A stretch of 64,000 nt of DNA, from NCBI RefSeq assembly GCF_001419985.1, contig NZ_LJAL01000001.1:434001-498000 (forward strand), written 5' to 3'. This DNA is from Loktanella sp. 5RATIMAR09 (GTDB taxonomy: Bacteria > Pseudomonadota > Alphaproteobacteria > Rhodobacterales > Rhodobacteraceae). The notes beneath the pieces were generated by a model. It was not told the DNA's origin and made no database searches. It saw only the letters and a program-made list of their open reading frames with translations. Shown here in pieces: positions 1 to 8,565 of this stretch. Made by a program: the position numbers and the translations under genes. How positions within the stretch are numbered: position 1 is the stretch's first letter; each line of letters opens with the position of its first letter.

Positions 1-420
1 ACCCGGCAGGACAGCAGAGGCTTTCCATGCGTGCTTGGCCCAACGCGTTACACCCGGCGCGCGTCTTACGACGACACCGAGGGGCAATGCCTGTGAACCT
101 GGGTATTCGAATTTCAAAAGAAATCCTCTTTTCGTGTGCCTTGGTACACGGACAGATTGCCGCAGAATGTTGCAAACGAAAAGCAGGTTTTTATGTAAAG
201 ATGTCGCACCCTTAGCATACTGCGCTGCAGCATTTCACAAAGTCTCGTTGCACAAGGGGTCTGCGCGACAAATGAGACGCGGTTCGGACCAGGCGACGGT
301 TTGAATTGCTGCACTTGCACAATCGGTTGAAAGTAAATCGCACTGATATTTGGGTTTACTGTCCGGTCATTTCCTGAGTAGCTACGCCGCGATCTGCGTT
401 CATGAAAATTGGGGATGACC
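1..420. other. Leading region without an assignable gene
   Basis: No protein family could be recognised here on either strand. A frame open from the window edge closes with TGA at 94-96 and could be the 3' end of a gene lying outside the window, but its residues do not resemble a known C-terminus. The rest (about 97-420) is comparatively AT-rich and probably carries the promoter of the Fe-S protein gene that starts at 421; no convincing -35/-10 pair was identified. Confidence 0.4.
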
Positions 421-2370
421 ATGTCGAAAACACTGCTGGTTTGTGACTGTCTTGGTTCCCAAAAGGTTGATTCCCCCGCGCTGGAAGCCGCCACAGGCCA
501 AAGCTGTGGCGCATGTTACACAAGTCTTTGCACGGATCAGATCGACATTGCAGCCAAGGCGATTGCGCAAGGCGACGTGATGATCGCCTGCCAGCAAGAG
601 GCGCATCGTTTCTTTGCTCTATCCGAAGAGATCGACGCAGAGGCACCTGCCTTTGTCGATATTCGAGACCGTGCCGGTTGGACTGATGATACTGCTGACA
701 CGACACCGAAAATGGCTGCTTTGATCGCCGAGGCGGCTTTGACACCACCGACGCAAAAGACATTTGATGTCGTCTCGGAAGGGACCTGTCTGATCGTGGG
801 TGCGAGCGAGGTTGCTCTTGCTGCGGCCGAAAAGCTGTCAGAGGCGCTTGCGGTCACTGTGCTTCTTGCGCCTGGTGCCGAAATCATGCCGAACGCGAAC
901 TTTGATACTGTTGTTGGCACGTTGCATCAGGCCAGCGGCACGCTTGGCCGTTTTCAGGTGCGTATCAACGCGTTCCAGCAAAGCATGACAGGCGGGCGTG
1001 GTACCCCAGCGATGACAGCGCCACGTGATGGCGCGGTGTCGGACTGCGATATCATTCTTGATCTTACAGGCGGCACACCCCTGTTCCCCGCCCCCGACAA
1101 ACGCGACGGCTATGTGCGCGCCGATCCCAAAAGCCCTGTTGCCGTCGCAGACGCGGTGTTCGCCGCGAGCCAATTGGTCGGGACGTTTGAAAAACCCTTC
1201 TATGTGCGTTTGGAAACCAGCCTTTGCGCCCATTCCCGCGCTGAAAAACCGGCCTGTTCCAATTGTCTGAACCTGTGTCCCACCGGCGCAATCACATCGG
1301 CGGGTGAACATGTCAGCATTGATCCGATGATCTGTGCCGGTTGTGGTGCCTGTTCAGCGGTTTGCCCGTCCGGTGCGATCAGCTATGACGCGCCATCGGC
1401 TGACTTCACCTTCCGTCGGATCAACACATTGGCCAGCAGCTATCGCGCGGCAGGCGGCAAGGATGCCACTCTTTTGGTCCACGATGAGCACGGTGCAGAA
1501 ATGATCAGCCTGGCCGCACGGTACGGGCGCGGGCTTCCCGCGCATGTGATCCCGTTGCAGGTGGATGCGCTGGCAGGGTTCGGTCATGCCGAAATGGTCG
1601 GCGCGTTGGCCAGCGGATTTGCCCGTGTGGACATCCTGCTTGCACCCAAGACCGAACGCGACGCGCTGGTGCCGCAGGCGGATCTGGCAAATGCGATTTC
1701 GCCGGACAAAGTCGCACTCCTTGATATCGCTGATCCTGACGCACTGTCGGATCACCTGTTTGACCAAGCAAGAACACCCGCAATCGCTGCGCCGATCCTG
1801 CCGTTGGGATCGCGCAGACAAGTGGCGCGGCTATCGGCAAAGGCGCTCAACCCCGATGTTGCGACATTGCCTTTGCCCGCCAACGCCCCCTATGGCGCGG
1901 TGATCGTTGATACAGATGCTTGCACTTTGTGCCTGGCCTGTGCCTCGCTTTGTCCCTCCGGCGCGCTTGGCGATAATTCCGATCTGCCGCAGCTGCGGTT
2001 CCAGGAGGATGCCTGTCTGCAATGCGGCCTTTGCGCCAATGTCTGCCCCGAAAAGGCGATCACCTTGCAGCCGCAACTGGACCTGACCGATGCCGCCCTG
2101 TCGCAAACGGTGCTGAACGAGGAAGAACCTTTCGCCTGTATCGACTGTGGCAGCCTCTTCGGGGTGAAATCTACTGTTGAACGGATCACCGAAAAGCTCG
2201 CCAACAATCATGCGATGTACCAGAACCCGAACGCGATCCGCATGATCCAGATGTGCGACAATTGCCGGATCAACGCGCAGTATCATTCCGAGAATAATCC
2301 TTTCGCAGCTGGCGAGCGGCCCCGCCCGCGCACAACCGATGACTATTTGTCCAAGCGCAAGGATCACTGA
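421..2370 (+). CDS. Large 4Fe-4S cluster-rich electron-transfer protein
   Basis: A protein of 649 residues with several cysteine clusters. Near residues 280-320 and 500-550 there are two ferredoxin-type pairs, including CAGCGACSAVCPSGAI and CLQCGLCANVCPEKAI. The N-terminus has CDC and SCGAC motifs, and the C-terminus has CIDCG plus CDNC, which look like another metal site. The expected role is cytoplasmic electron transfer; the substrate is unknown. An in-frame TTG at 409 and ATG at 415 are alternative starts, but 421 has the best-spaced purine-rich site (GGGGAT). The next four genes follow closely on the same strand, suggesting one operon. The link to a tungsten or molybdenum formate dehydrogenase is inferred from the neighbouring tungstate transporter. 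Confidence 0.8.
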   Translation: MSKTLLVCDCLGSQKVDSPALEAATGQSCGACYTSLCTDQIDIAAKAIAQGDVMIACQQEAHRFFALSEEIDAEAPAFVDIRDRAGWTDDTADTTPKMAALIAEAALTPPTQKTFDVVSEGTCLIVGASEVALAAAEKLSEALAVTVLLAPGAEIMPNANFDTVVGTLHQASGTLGRFQVRINAFQQSMTGGRGTPAMTAPRDGAVSDCDIILDLTGGTPLFPAPDKRDGYVRADPKSPVAVADAVFAASQLVGTFEKPFYVRLETSLCAHSRAEKPACSNCLNLCPTGAITSAGEHVSIDPMICAGCGACSAVCPSGAISYDAPSADFTFRRINTLASSYRAAGGKDATLLVHDEHGAEMISLAARYGRGLPAHVIPLQVDALAGFGHAEMVGALASGFARVDILLAPKTERDALVPQADLANAISPDKVALLDIADPDALSDHLFDQARTPAIAAPILPLGSRRQVARLSAKALNPDVATLPLPANAPYGAVIVDTDACTLCLACASLCPSGALGDNSDLPQLRFQEDACLQCGLCANVCPEKAITLQPQLDLTDAALSQTVLNEEEPFACIDCGSLFGVKSTVERITEKLANNHAMYQNPNAIRMIQMCDNCRINAQYHSENNPFAAGERPRPRTTDDYLSKRKDH

Positions 2371-2403
2371 TCCGGCGCCCCGTAACATCAAGGAGAAAGC
2401 ACG

Positions 2404-2598
2404 ATGAGCGAAGACTTTAACATGTCCATGCGCAAGTTCCTCAAACAGGTTGGCGTGACATCGCAGCAGGCGATCGAAGAGGCGATGCGCAACGCAGGTG
2501 ACACCTCTGGGCGCAGTTTCGAGGCCAGGGTCGTGCTGACGGTCGACGGGCTTGATCTTGAACATGTCGTGACCGGCAAAATCGAAGGACAGTCGTAA
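2404..2598 (+). CDS. DUF6494 family small protein
   Basis: A 64-residue acidic protein that I match to DUF6494 by its opening (MSEDFNMSMRKFLKQVGVTS) and length. It has no signal peptide, cysteines or membrane segment. An AAGGAGAAAG ribosome site lies just before the ATG. It sits between the Fe-S protein and the Mrp-type carrier with only one base before the GTG start of the latter, so the three are very probably co-transcribed and translationally coupled. Function is unknown; context suggests an accessory role in assembling or feeding the same redox enzyme. Confidence 0.75.
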   Translation: MSEDFNMSMRKFLKQVGVTSQQAIEEAMRNAGDTSGRSFEARVVLTVDGLDLEHVVTGKIEGQS

Positions 2599-2599
2599 C

Positions 2600-3667
2600 G
2601 TGGCGCTTACCCGTGAAGCGGTTCTTGAGATACTCAAGACGATTGAAGACCCTGTCAGCGGTACATCCATCGCAGAAGCGGGGATTGTCAAAGCCCTGAC
2701 GGTGCAAGACGGCGCTGTGCGCTTTGTCATGGAAGTCAGTGGCAGCCATGCAAGTGCCTATACGGCGGTCAAAGACACCGCCGAAGCGCAGATCAAGGCG
2801 CTGGATGGCGTGGCGTCCGTGTCGGTCGTGATGACTGCGCATAGCACACCGGCCGCGCCGCCTGATCTGAAACCACAACGTGGCGGCGCACCTGCGGGGC
2901 CCGAGAAAATCCCCGGTGTTGACCGGATTATCGCAGTAGCCTCTGGCAAGGGCGGGGTCGGGAAATCGACTGTTTCGGCCAACCTCGCCTGCGCGCTTGC
3001 GGCTGAGGGGCGGCGCGTTGGTCTGTTGGACGCCGATGTCTATGGCCCCAGCCAGCCACGGATGTTGGGTGTCTCGGGCAGGCCTGCGTCGCCTGATGGC
3101 AAGACCATCCTGCCGATGCGCAATTATGGCGTGACCATGATGTCGCTGGGCCTGATGGCGAACGAGGATCAGGCGGTTGTCTGGCGTGGCCCGATGCTGA
3201 TGGGTGCCTTGCAGCAGATGCTGACCCAAGTGCAATGGGGCGCGCTGGATGTGCTGATCGTTGATCTGCCGCCCGGCACCGGTGACGTGCAAATGACGCT
3301 GGCGCAGAAGTCGCACCTGAACGGCGCGATTATCGTCTCCACGCCGCAGGATATAGCCCTGCTTGATGCGCGCAAAGGCATTGATATGTTCAACCAGCTT
3401 GGCACGCCATTGATCGGGATGATCGAAAACATGTCGACGCATATTTGTTCGGCCTGCGGGCATGAAGAACACATGTTCGGTCATGGCGGTGTGGCGAAAG
3501 AGGCGGAAAAGCTCGGCGTTCCCCTGCTTGCGGAGATCCCGCTGCACATGGATATACGCCTCGCGGCCGACGGCGGCGCACCGATTGTGGTGTCCAAGCC
3601 TGACAGCAGCCAAGCGGCTGCGTTCAGGCAGGTGGCCCGCGACCTGATCGCAGAAGGTCACGCATGA
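2600..3667 (+). CDS. mrp: Mrp/ApbC (NBP35) family Fe-S cluster carrier ATPase
   Basis: A 355-residue P-loop protein of the Mrp/ApbC family, which binds and transfers [4Fe-4S] clusters to apo-proteins. Residues 1-85 form the MIP18/DUF59 domain. The deviant Walker A GKGGVGKST is near residue 116, and the cluster-bridging CSAC motif is near residue 284. The start is GTG, one base after the preceding stop; no ATG in this frame gives a complete DUF59 domain. The gene overlaps the next by four bases (ATGA). Beside a protein with many Fe-S clusters, a dedicated maturation role is plausible, but Mrp proteins also act generally. Confidence 0.92.
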   Translation: MALTREAVLEILKTIEDPVSGTSIAEAGIVKALTVQDGAVRFVMEVSGSHASAYTAVKDTAEAQIKALDGVASVSVVMTAHSTPAAPPDLKPQRGGAPAGPEKIPGVDRIIAVASGKGGVGKSTVSANLACALAAEGRRVGLLDADVYGPSQPRMLGVSGRPASPDGKTILPMRNYGVTMMSLGLMANEDQAVVWRGPMLMGALQQMLTQVQWGALDVLIVDLPPGTGDVQMTLAQKSHLNGAIIVSTPQDIALLDARKGIDMFNQLGTPLIGMIENMSTHICSACGHEEHMFGHGGVAKEAEKLGVPLLAEIPLHMDIRLAADGGAPIVVSKPDSSQAAAFRQVARDLIAEGHA

Positions 3668-4365
3668 GCGATCCGTCGTTTCCACCGCTCTTTACAGGGC
3701 AGGATGCGGCGGGGGGCGACCCTTTTGCGCGTGCTTGTGCCACCGCCGAGGCCGGGTGCGATGCGGGTCTTGTGATCTATGATCTTGCGCCTGATCTTTT
3801 GCGCGCTGCAATTGTCTTTGCCCCTGATGTGCCATTAGGCAAAGCTGCCGTAATGCTGCCCATTTGCGGCGTCGGCTTTCAGAACGCGCTTGGCGCACTG
3901 GCACCGCCCGAGGTGGCGGTTCATCTTGGCTGGGATGGTGCAATCTATGTCAACGGCGGGCGTTGTGGTGCTTTGAAAATGGCAGCCCCCGGTCTGCCAG
4001 AGGATGAACCCGATTGGTTGGTCATCGCGCTGGAACTGGCGCTTTGGCCGCCCAGCGAAGACACCGGCCTTACCCCCGATGAAACGGCACTCTACGCCGA
4101 AGGCTGCGCCGGGGTGGATGCGATCTCGCTCTTGGAATCGTGGGTGCGGCACACCCTGGTCGGGATCAATACTTGGGCCGATGGTGGTACCGCGACACTG
4201 CATCGCGAATGGATCGGCCTTGCGCATGCATTAGAGGGCGAGGTGACTGTCAAAGGCAAAACCGGCACCTATACCGGATTGGACGAAGACCTTGGCCTTC
4301 TGCTCAAAATCGGGGACAAGATTGAACTGGTTCCCCTGACTGAAACCCTGACGAGGCCAACATGA
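3664..4365 (+). CDS. Biotin/lipoate protein ligase-like protein
   Basis: A 233-residue protein resembling the biotin/lipoate A/B protein ligase family (DUF4444-type C-terminus). The section VHLGWDGAIYVNGGRCGALK is reminiscent of the substrate-binding core of lipoate/biotin ligases, and residues 185-233 form a small SH3-like end domain. No classical signal or membrane segment is seen. It overlaps its neighbours by four bases on each side, so the operon is tightly coupled. In this family outside true ligases the substrate is unknown, and whether it acylates anything here cannot be read from sequence. Confidence 0.7.
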   Translation: MSDPSFPPLFTGQDAAGGDPFARACATAEAGCDAGLVIYDLAPDLLRAAIVFAPDVPLGKAAVMLPICGVGFQNALGALAPPEVAVHLGWDGAIYVNGGRCGALKMAAPGLPEDEPDWLVIALELALWPPSEDTGLTPDETALYAEGCAGVDAISLLESWVRHTLVGINTWADGGTATLHREWIGLAHALEGEVTVKGKTGTYTGLDEDLGLLLKIGDKIELVPLTETLTRPT

Positions 4366-4853
4366 AACTTGCCCGCGCGATTCATTTTGACGAAAGCGAC
4401 AGCCGTGTGTTCCATAATCCGGCACGCACCGGTGAGTGGTGCATTTCAGGGGGCTTTGAATTTTCCAACTGGAGCGAGGCCGATCTGGTGGGCAAGGCGA
4501 AACAGGCCTTTTCCAACGGCTGGATGGGGTGTGAAACCTTTGGCCGCGTAAGCTTTGTTGCGGTCACCCAGATCGAGCCGCAGGAAAAGGACGCCATTGC
4601 AGGCCTGCTGGCCCAGCATTTTGTTGATATCTACGGGGCACCTTCGCTGGAAGCGGCGCGTGGTGTGGCCTTGGAAGAGATCGCCCAGATGGCCGAGCTT
4701 TGCGCGGATCACGATCCGAACACGCTTTTGACCGTCGCGCGTGAATTGACCGACGCAGGTGTGCGCGAAAGCTACCGCGTGATTGCGCCCCAAGACGCCG
4801 ACCTGACGCAATTTGCCGTGCACGGCTCGCTGGACGAGCCGCACACGCATTGA
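4362..4853 (+). CDS. DUF6505 family protein
   Basis: A 163-residue soluble protein assigned to DUF6505 by overall look and by its place at the end of this conserved group (Fe-S protein, DUF6494, Mrp, ligase-like, DUF6505). It carries no signal peptide or catalytic motif I can name and ends in an EPHTH tail. The start overlaps the previous stop as ATGA. It is the last rightward gene: its stop abuts the end of the leftward tungstate transporter (tupA), so the two operons converge with no spacer. Confidence 0.7.
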   Translation: MKLARAIHFDESDSRVFHNPARTGEWCISGGFEFSNWSEADLVGKAKQAFSNGWMGCETFGRVSFVAVTQIEPQEKDAIAGLLAQHFVDIYGAPSLEAARGVALEEIAQMAELCADHDPNTLLTVARELTDAGVRESYRVIAPQDADLTQFAVHGSLDEPHTH

Positions 4854-5657
4854 TCACTCAGCCGTTGCGTTGAACACAAAAAGCGTTTCGCCGTTGATCG
4901 TGTAATCGTTGATCAACGCCGCCGCACGCGGGCTGACCAGCCATGTTTCAAGCGCCATTGCCAGATCGTTGCGGACGTTTGCGTTCTTGGCGGGATCGAC
5001 GGGCAGGTAGGCGTATTGGTTGAACAGCACCGGATCGCCGGAATAGAGCAGTGCCAGATCGGCCTTATTGGCAAAGTTCAGCCAGCTGGCGCGGTCTGAA
5101 AGCAGGTACGCATCCATTCCCGCCGCTGTGTTCAGTGCCTGACCCATGCCGGCACCGACAGGGCGATACCAGCCGTCAAAACCTGCTGCATCAAGACCGG
5201 CTGTCGCCCAAACGCCAAGCTCGGCTTTGTGGGTGCCGCTGTCATCGCCGCGGCTGACGAAAGGGGCCTCGGCACCTGCAATCCGTTGCAGGGCATCGGC
5301 CGCGCTTGCGGCATTGGCGATATCGGCAGGGTCTGATGCGGGGCCGATCAGGACGAAATCATTATACATGATCTCACGCCGGTGCGTGCCGTGACCTGCG
5401 GCAACGAACGCCTCTTCTGCGGGGCGTGAATGGACCAGAACCGCATCGACATCGCCCGCTTCGCCCAGTCGCAATGCCTGACCTGTACCCACCACCAGCA
5501 GTTGCAGGTCAATATCAAGGTCCTCCTTGATCGCAGGCAACAGCACCTCGGCAAGGCCCGAACTATCAAAGGAGGTCGTCACCGCCATCCGCATGTCTTC
5601 GGCAACAGATGTTGTCGCCCAGATGGCCATGAGACCGGCCAGAATTCCCTTCATCAT
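4854..5657 (-). CDS. tupA: Tungstate ABC transporter, periplasmic binding protein
   Basis: A 267-residue extracytoplasmic solute-binding protein with an N-terminal signal peptide (hydrophobic stretch ending TTSVA, mature protein from about residue 20). The oxyanion-binding signatures TTSFDSSGL near the mature N-terminus and SRGDDSGTHKAE mid-protein are typical of TupA-type proteins, which prefer tungstate over molybdate. It is the last gene of a leftward three-gene set, overlapping the ATPase gene by four bases. Tungstate rather than molybdate is inferred from family resemblance; selectivity needs binding data. Confidence 0.88.
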   Translation of the reverse strand: MMKGILAGLMAIWATTSVAEDMRMAVTTSFDSSGLAEVLLPAIKEDLDIDLQLLVVGTGQALRLGEAGDVDAVLVHSRPAEEAFVAAGHGTHRREIMYNDFVLIGPASDPADIANAASAADALQRIAGAEAPFVSRGDDSGTHKAELGVWATAGLDAAGFDGWYRPVGAGMGQALNTAAGMDAYLLSDRASWLNFANKADLALLYSGDPVLFNQYAYLPVDPAKNANVRNDLAMALETWLVSPRAAALINDYTINGETLFVFNATAE

Positions 5658-6358
5658 GTCACAATATCTCCTCTCAAAAACGCAGCCAGTTCTTTGGTTT
5701 GCGGGCGCGTAAATGCAACATCTGCATTGCTGACATCATGCACTTTGCCGTGCAATACGAATATCAGTTCCTGCGCGAGACGGCGGGCCTGCCCCATGTC
5801 ATGCGTCGACATCACAAGGCGGGTTCCGGCGGCAGATGTTTCCTGCAAAAGCGCCTCGATCTCGCGTGTGGTATGGCCGTCAAGGTTGGCGCAAGGCTCA
5901 TCCAGAAACAGCACCTGCGGTTTGCGGATCAGGGCCCGGGCGATGGCAAGTTTTTGCCGCTCACCGCCGGACAGGCGTGTCGCAGGACTGCCTGCACGCT
6001 CCGTCAGCCCGATCCGGTTAAGCCAATGGTCCACGGCCTGCGCGATTTCGGCCTTTGGATACCCCAAGAGTCTGAGGGGATAGGCCAGATTATCCGCCGC
6101 GGACCGCCGCAAGACGATAGGCGATTGAAAGACAAAGGCGTGTTGCGCGGTGTCATCATGGTGCCAAGTCACCGCACCGCTTGTGACACGTTCAATCCCG
6201 TGCATCACGCGCAGCAGGGTCGTTTTGCCGGCGCCATTGGGCCCGATGATAATTGTCGGTCCCCCTGCATCAAGCACAAGATCCGTCGGGCCAATGACAA
6301 CCTTGCCACTGCGGCGCACCAGTACCTTGCTCAGGGTCAGTGGAAACATCTGTGTCAC
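5654..6358 (-). CDS. tupC: Tungstate ABC transporter, ATP-binding subunit
   Basis: A 234-residue ABC ATPase with Walker A GPNGAGKTT near residue 38, signature LSGGERQK near 128 and Walker B VLFLDEP near 149. It powers oxyanion import with the adjacent permease and binding protein. It overlaps both neighbours by four bases (ATGA), showing one transcript read leftward in the order permease, ATPase, binding protein. No C-terminal regulatory (TOBE/mop) domain is present, which fits TupC rather than the longer ModC. Confidence 0.9.
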   Translation of the reverse strand: MTQMFPLTLSKVLVRRSGKVVIGPTDLVLDAGGPTIIIGPNGAGKTTLLRVMHGIERVTSGAVTWHHDDTAQHAFVFQSPIVLRRSAADNLAYPLRLLGYPKAEIAQAVDHWLNRIGLTERAGSPATRLSGGERQKLAIARALIRKPQVLFLDEPCANLDGHTTREIEALLQETSAAGTRLVMSTHDMGQARRLAQELIFVLHGKVHDVSNADVAFTRPQTKELAAFLRGDIVT

Positions 6359-7059
6359 CAGCGTCCCTCCCGCTCGGTTTGCGACAGGGTGTGGATCGCA
6401 AGGTTCACAAAGATTGCAAGGCCGATCAGGACAAAGCCAAGTCCCAGCGCCAGCGCAAAGTCCCCCTTGCCCGTTTCCAGCGCAATCGCAGTGGTCAGCA
6501 CGCGGGTCACATTATCAATATTGCCACCAACGATCATGATTGCGCCTACCTCGCCAATGGCGCGCCCGAATCCGGCAAGTGCGGCCGTCAGCAGATTGCG
6601 CCGCCCGTCCCAGATCAGCGTCATGATCCGCTGCCTTTTTGTTGTGTTCAGCGATATGAGCAAGTCATGATATTCGGCCCAGAGTTCCCGCATGGATTGG
6701 TGCGCGATCGAGGCTATAACAGGTGTGATGATAATGACCTGCGCGATAATCATCGCAGTGGGCGTAAACAGCAAATCCAGCACACCAAAGGGGCCGGACC
6801 GCGATAGCAGTATGTAGACGACAAGTCCCACAACGACAGGCGGCAGGCCCATCAAGGCATTGATCATCGAGATGACGAACCGGCGATAGCGGAACCGCTG
6901 CACCGCAAGGAAAGTGCCCAGCGGGATCGCGATGACAGAGGCAATCACCAGCGCAGTCAACGTCACGCGGAGCGAACGCAGACTGATGTCCCACAGCTCG
7001 GCGTCAAATGTAACGACCAGCCAGAATGCTGCGATGAGACCATCAAGAATATCAACCAT
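6355..7059 (-). CDS. tupB: Tungstate ABC transporter, permease
   Basis: A 234-residue inner-membrane permease with about five hydrophobic segments and the binding-protein-dependent permease domain (conserved stretch around AALAGFGRAIGEVGAIMIVGG, where the EAA loop contacts the ATPase). It is the first gene of the leftward operon and starts at the ATG complementary to 7057-7059. The upstream spacer (7060-7130) separates it from an IS relic, so the operon promoter must lie in a short region. No operator was recognised. Confidence 0.9.
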   Translation of the reverse strand: MVDILDGLIAAFWLVVTFDAELWDISLRSLRVTLTALVIASVIAIPLGTFLAVQRFRYRRFVISMINALMGLPPVVVGLVVYILLSRSGPFGVLDLLFTPTAMIIAQVIIITPVIASIAHQSMRELWAEYHDLLISLNTTKRQRIMTLIWDGRRNLLTAALAGFGRAIGEVGAIMIVGGNIDNVTRVLTTAIALETGKGDFALALGLGFVLIGLAIFVNLAIHTLSQTEREGRW

Positions 7060-7130
7060 GGAAGCGGTGTACTTGCGCTATTGCCGGGGCCGCCAAGGTC
7101 GTGTTTTCGTGCAGAAAAGACAAGTCTCAA

Positions 7131-7380
7131 TCAGGCCGCCTTTCGCGCGAAGGCGACAGGGCGTTTCCCGCCCGGTGCTGAGTGGCGACGGCGCGGATTG
7201 TAACAGCCGTTGATGTATTCAAAGATTGCCTTCTCAGCTTGCCGCCGCATTCCCCGTGACAGTTGCCTTTGCCACGCATCGGGACTTTGAAGCCATGTTG
7301 CCGCAGGATCTTCTGATAGTCGTGCGAACAGTATTGGCGATCGCGATCCGTGTGGTGATTTCAATGGTGGCTTGGCGGCA
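7131..7380 (-). pseudogene. Relic of an IS3-family transposase (orfB, DDE type)
   Basis: Read on the minus strand, one frame gives the IS3-type catalytic segment HHTDRDRQYCSHDYQKILRQ followed by HGFKVPMRGKGNCHG. After a short deletion another frame continues with EKAIFEYINGCYNPRRRHSA to a stop at 7131. These are the second catalytic Asp region and the C-terminal end of an IS3 transposase. The stretch that should hold the final catalytic Glu is deleted, and no N-terminal part or inverted repeats remain. It is a dead fragment lying between tupB and the Rrf2 regulator. Confidence 0.85.
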
Positions 7381-7423
7381 CATCCGACCTGAAACAGCAC
7401 ATTGATGAACACCCTGTCACGTT

Positions 7424-7837
7424 TCAGAACTTGATCGGGTGATAGACGCAATCCGCTAATGTACTGCGATTGAGCTCGGCAATAAAAGCGGCCTCGGCGT
7501 GGAACAGTTTTGCCTTCAACTGACAGCGGGGCGTCAGGGTGCAGGCGTTGCCGTTCGGTAAAAAGCATTCCACCAACGCCTGATCCGCCTCGAGCAAGGA
7601 CACGATATCGCCCAGCCGTATCTCGTCAGGTTTTTGTGCCAACGCGGCCCCACCTGCGCCCCCACGGCGCGTTGTCAGATAGCCCCCGCCTGACAATGCC
7701 GAGATTACTTTAGCCAAGTGATTGCGCGAGATGCAGAACTCCTCTGCCAGTTCAGCGGTGGTGAATGTGCGGTCGGGTTCGCCAGCCATGCGCATAAGCA
7801 CACGCAGTCCGAAATCGGTGAAAGTTGTAAGGCGCAA
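7424..7837 (-). CDS. nsrR: Rrf2 family regulator, NsrR-like nitric oxide sensor
   Basis: A 137-residue winged-helix regulator of the Rrf2 family. The N-terminus (MRLTTFTDFGLRVLMRMA) and HTH region match NsrR. Three cysteines at 91, 99 and 105 lie where NsrR holds its NO-sensitive Fe-S cluster. NsrR represses NO-detoxification genes until NO damages the cluster. It is divergent from DUF2478 and the hemerythrin gene, natural NsrR targets. Its 3' end lies next to the IS3 relic, so the last few residues may be altered, but the length is near normal. RirA or IscR identities are less likely given the cysteine spacing and context. Confidence 0.8.
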   Translation of the reverse strand: MRLTTFTDFGLRVLMRMAGEPDRTFTTAELAEEFCISRNHLAKVISALSGGGYLTTRRGGAGGAALAQKPDEIRLGDIVSLLEADQALVECFLPNGNACTLTPRCQLKAKLFHAEAAFIAELNRSTLADCVYHPIKF

Positions 7838-7851
7838 GGTCTAGGTCCTGA

Positions 7852-7902
7852 TTTGGTATTTACATTGCGTATTCAAGAGGTGTATCCGGTAGACCAAATA
7901 CC
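7852..7902. promoter_or_regulatory. Candidate operator between nsrR-like gene and DUF2478
   Basis: In the divergent spacer the arms TTTGGTATTT (7852-7861) and ACCAAATACC (7893-7902) are inverted with respect to each other (GGTATTT/AAATACC and TTTGGT/ACCAAA). Rrf2-type repressors often bind such AT-rich dyads and control their own divergent promoter. The motif is not a textbook NsrR box, so this is a weak suggestion. Confidence 0.3.
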
Positions 7903-7987
7903 GGACCAATGCTCACGGTCAATGCTGTCTGAAAGTTTCTGCTATGAAAGGCCTTCCCCAATTTCAAACCAGCGCAGGGAGCGGGAA

Positions 7988-8521
7988 ATGACACTGCTTG
8001 CCAGCATCACTCCGACAGCGCGTGGCGCGGCGGATCAACTGCTGACCTATGCTGTGAAACGTCTGGGCAACGACGGGGTCAAGGTACTGGGTGCGCTACG
8101 TGACTTCGGCCAGAGTAACGCATCTGAGCAATGCGATAGTGCGTTGCGACTACTGCCGGACGGGCCTGTTGTCCGCATCACACAAGATCTGGGTAAAGGC
8201 TCCACCGCTTGTAAAATGGATGCAGGAGCACTTGAGGACGCGGTCGGGATCGCAGTGACGCGTCTGGCAGTCGAAGGTGCCGATTTGGTAGTCTTGAACA
8301 AGTTTGGCCTGCGCGAGGCCGAAGGCCACGGATTTCGTCCGCTGATCGCAAATGCACTGGCCAGCGGGATACCCGTCTTGCTCGGCGTTTCTGACACGCA
8401 TCGCGCTGCGTTTGATCGTTTCGCGGATGGTATGGCCACCACCCTGACCCCTGACGAAGAAGCAATTCTGACATGGTGCAAGACGGCAATCGTGCCGCGG
8501 CCCGACGCCGCCACCCGCTGA
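7988..8521 (+). CDS. DUF2478 family protein
   Basis: A 177-residue soluble protein of the DUF2478 family (an NTPase-like family often found near molybdenum transport and nitrite-reduction genes). The section DLVVLNKFGLREAEGHGFRP resembles the Walker-B-like part of the family. The chosen ATG follows GCAGGGAGCGGGAA, a good ribosome site; the upstream in-frame extension overlaps the divergent regulator and looks non-coding. It begins a rightward group with the hemerythrin and ubiTUV genes, 44 bases before the former. Function is unknown. Confidence 0.75.
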   Translation: MTLLASITPTARGAADQLLTYAVKRLGNDGVKVLGALRDFGQSNASEQCDSALRLLPDGPVVRITQDLGKGSTACKMDAGALEDAVGIAVTRLAVEGADLVVLNKFGLREAEGHGFRPLIANALASGIPVLLGVSDTHRAAFDRFADGMATTLTPDEEAILTWCKTAIVPRPDAATR

Positions 8522-8565
8522 TATAGGCGCATCACTCAAAGGCGTAGACAAAGGAGAACGTCCAA

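Noticed and set aside
2441..3685. A 414-codon open frame opposite the Mrp gene
   Set aside because: Mirror of the Mrp reading frame; no similarity and no start signal.
4854..7059. Molybdate (ModABC) instead of tungstate transporter
   Set aside because: The ATPase lacks the C-terminal mop/TOBE part of ModC, and the binding protein carries the TTSFDSSGL-type motif of TupA. Tungstate is therefore preferred, though not proven.
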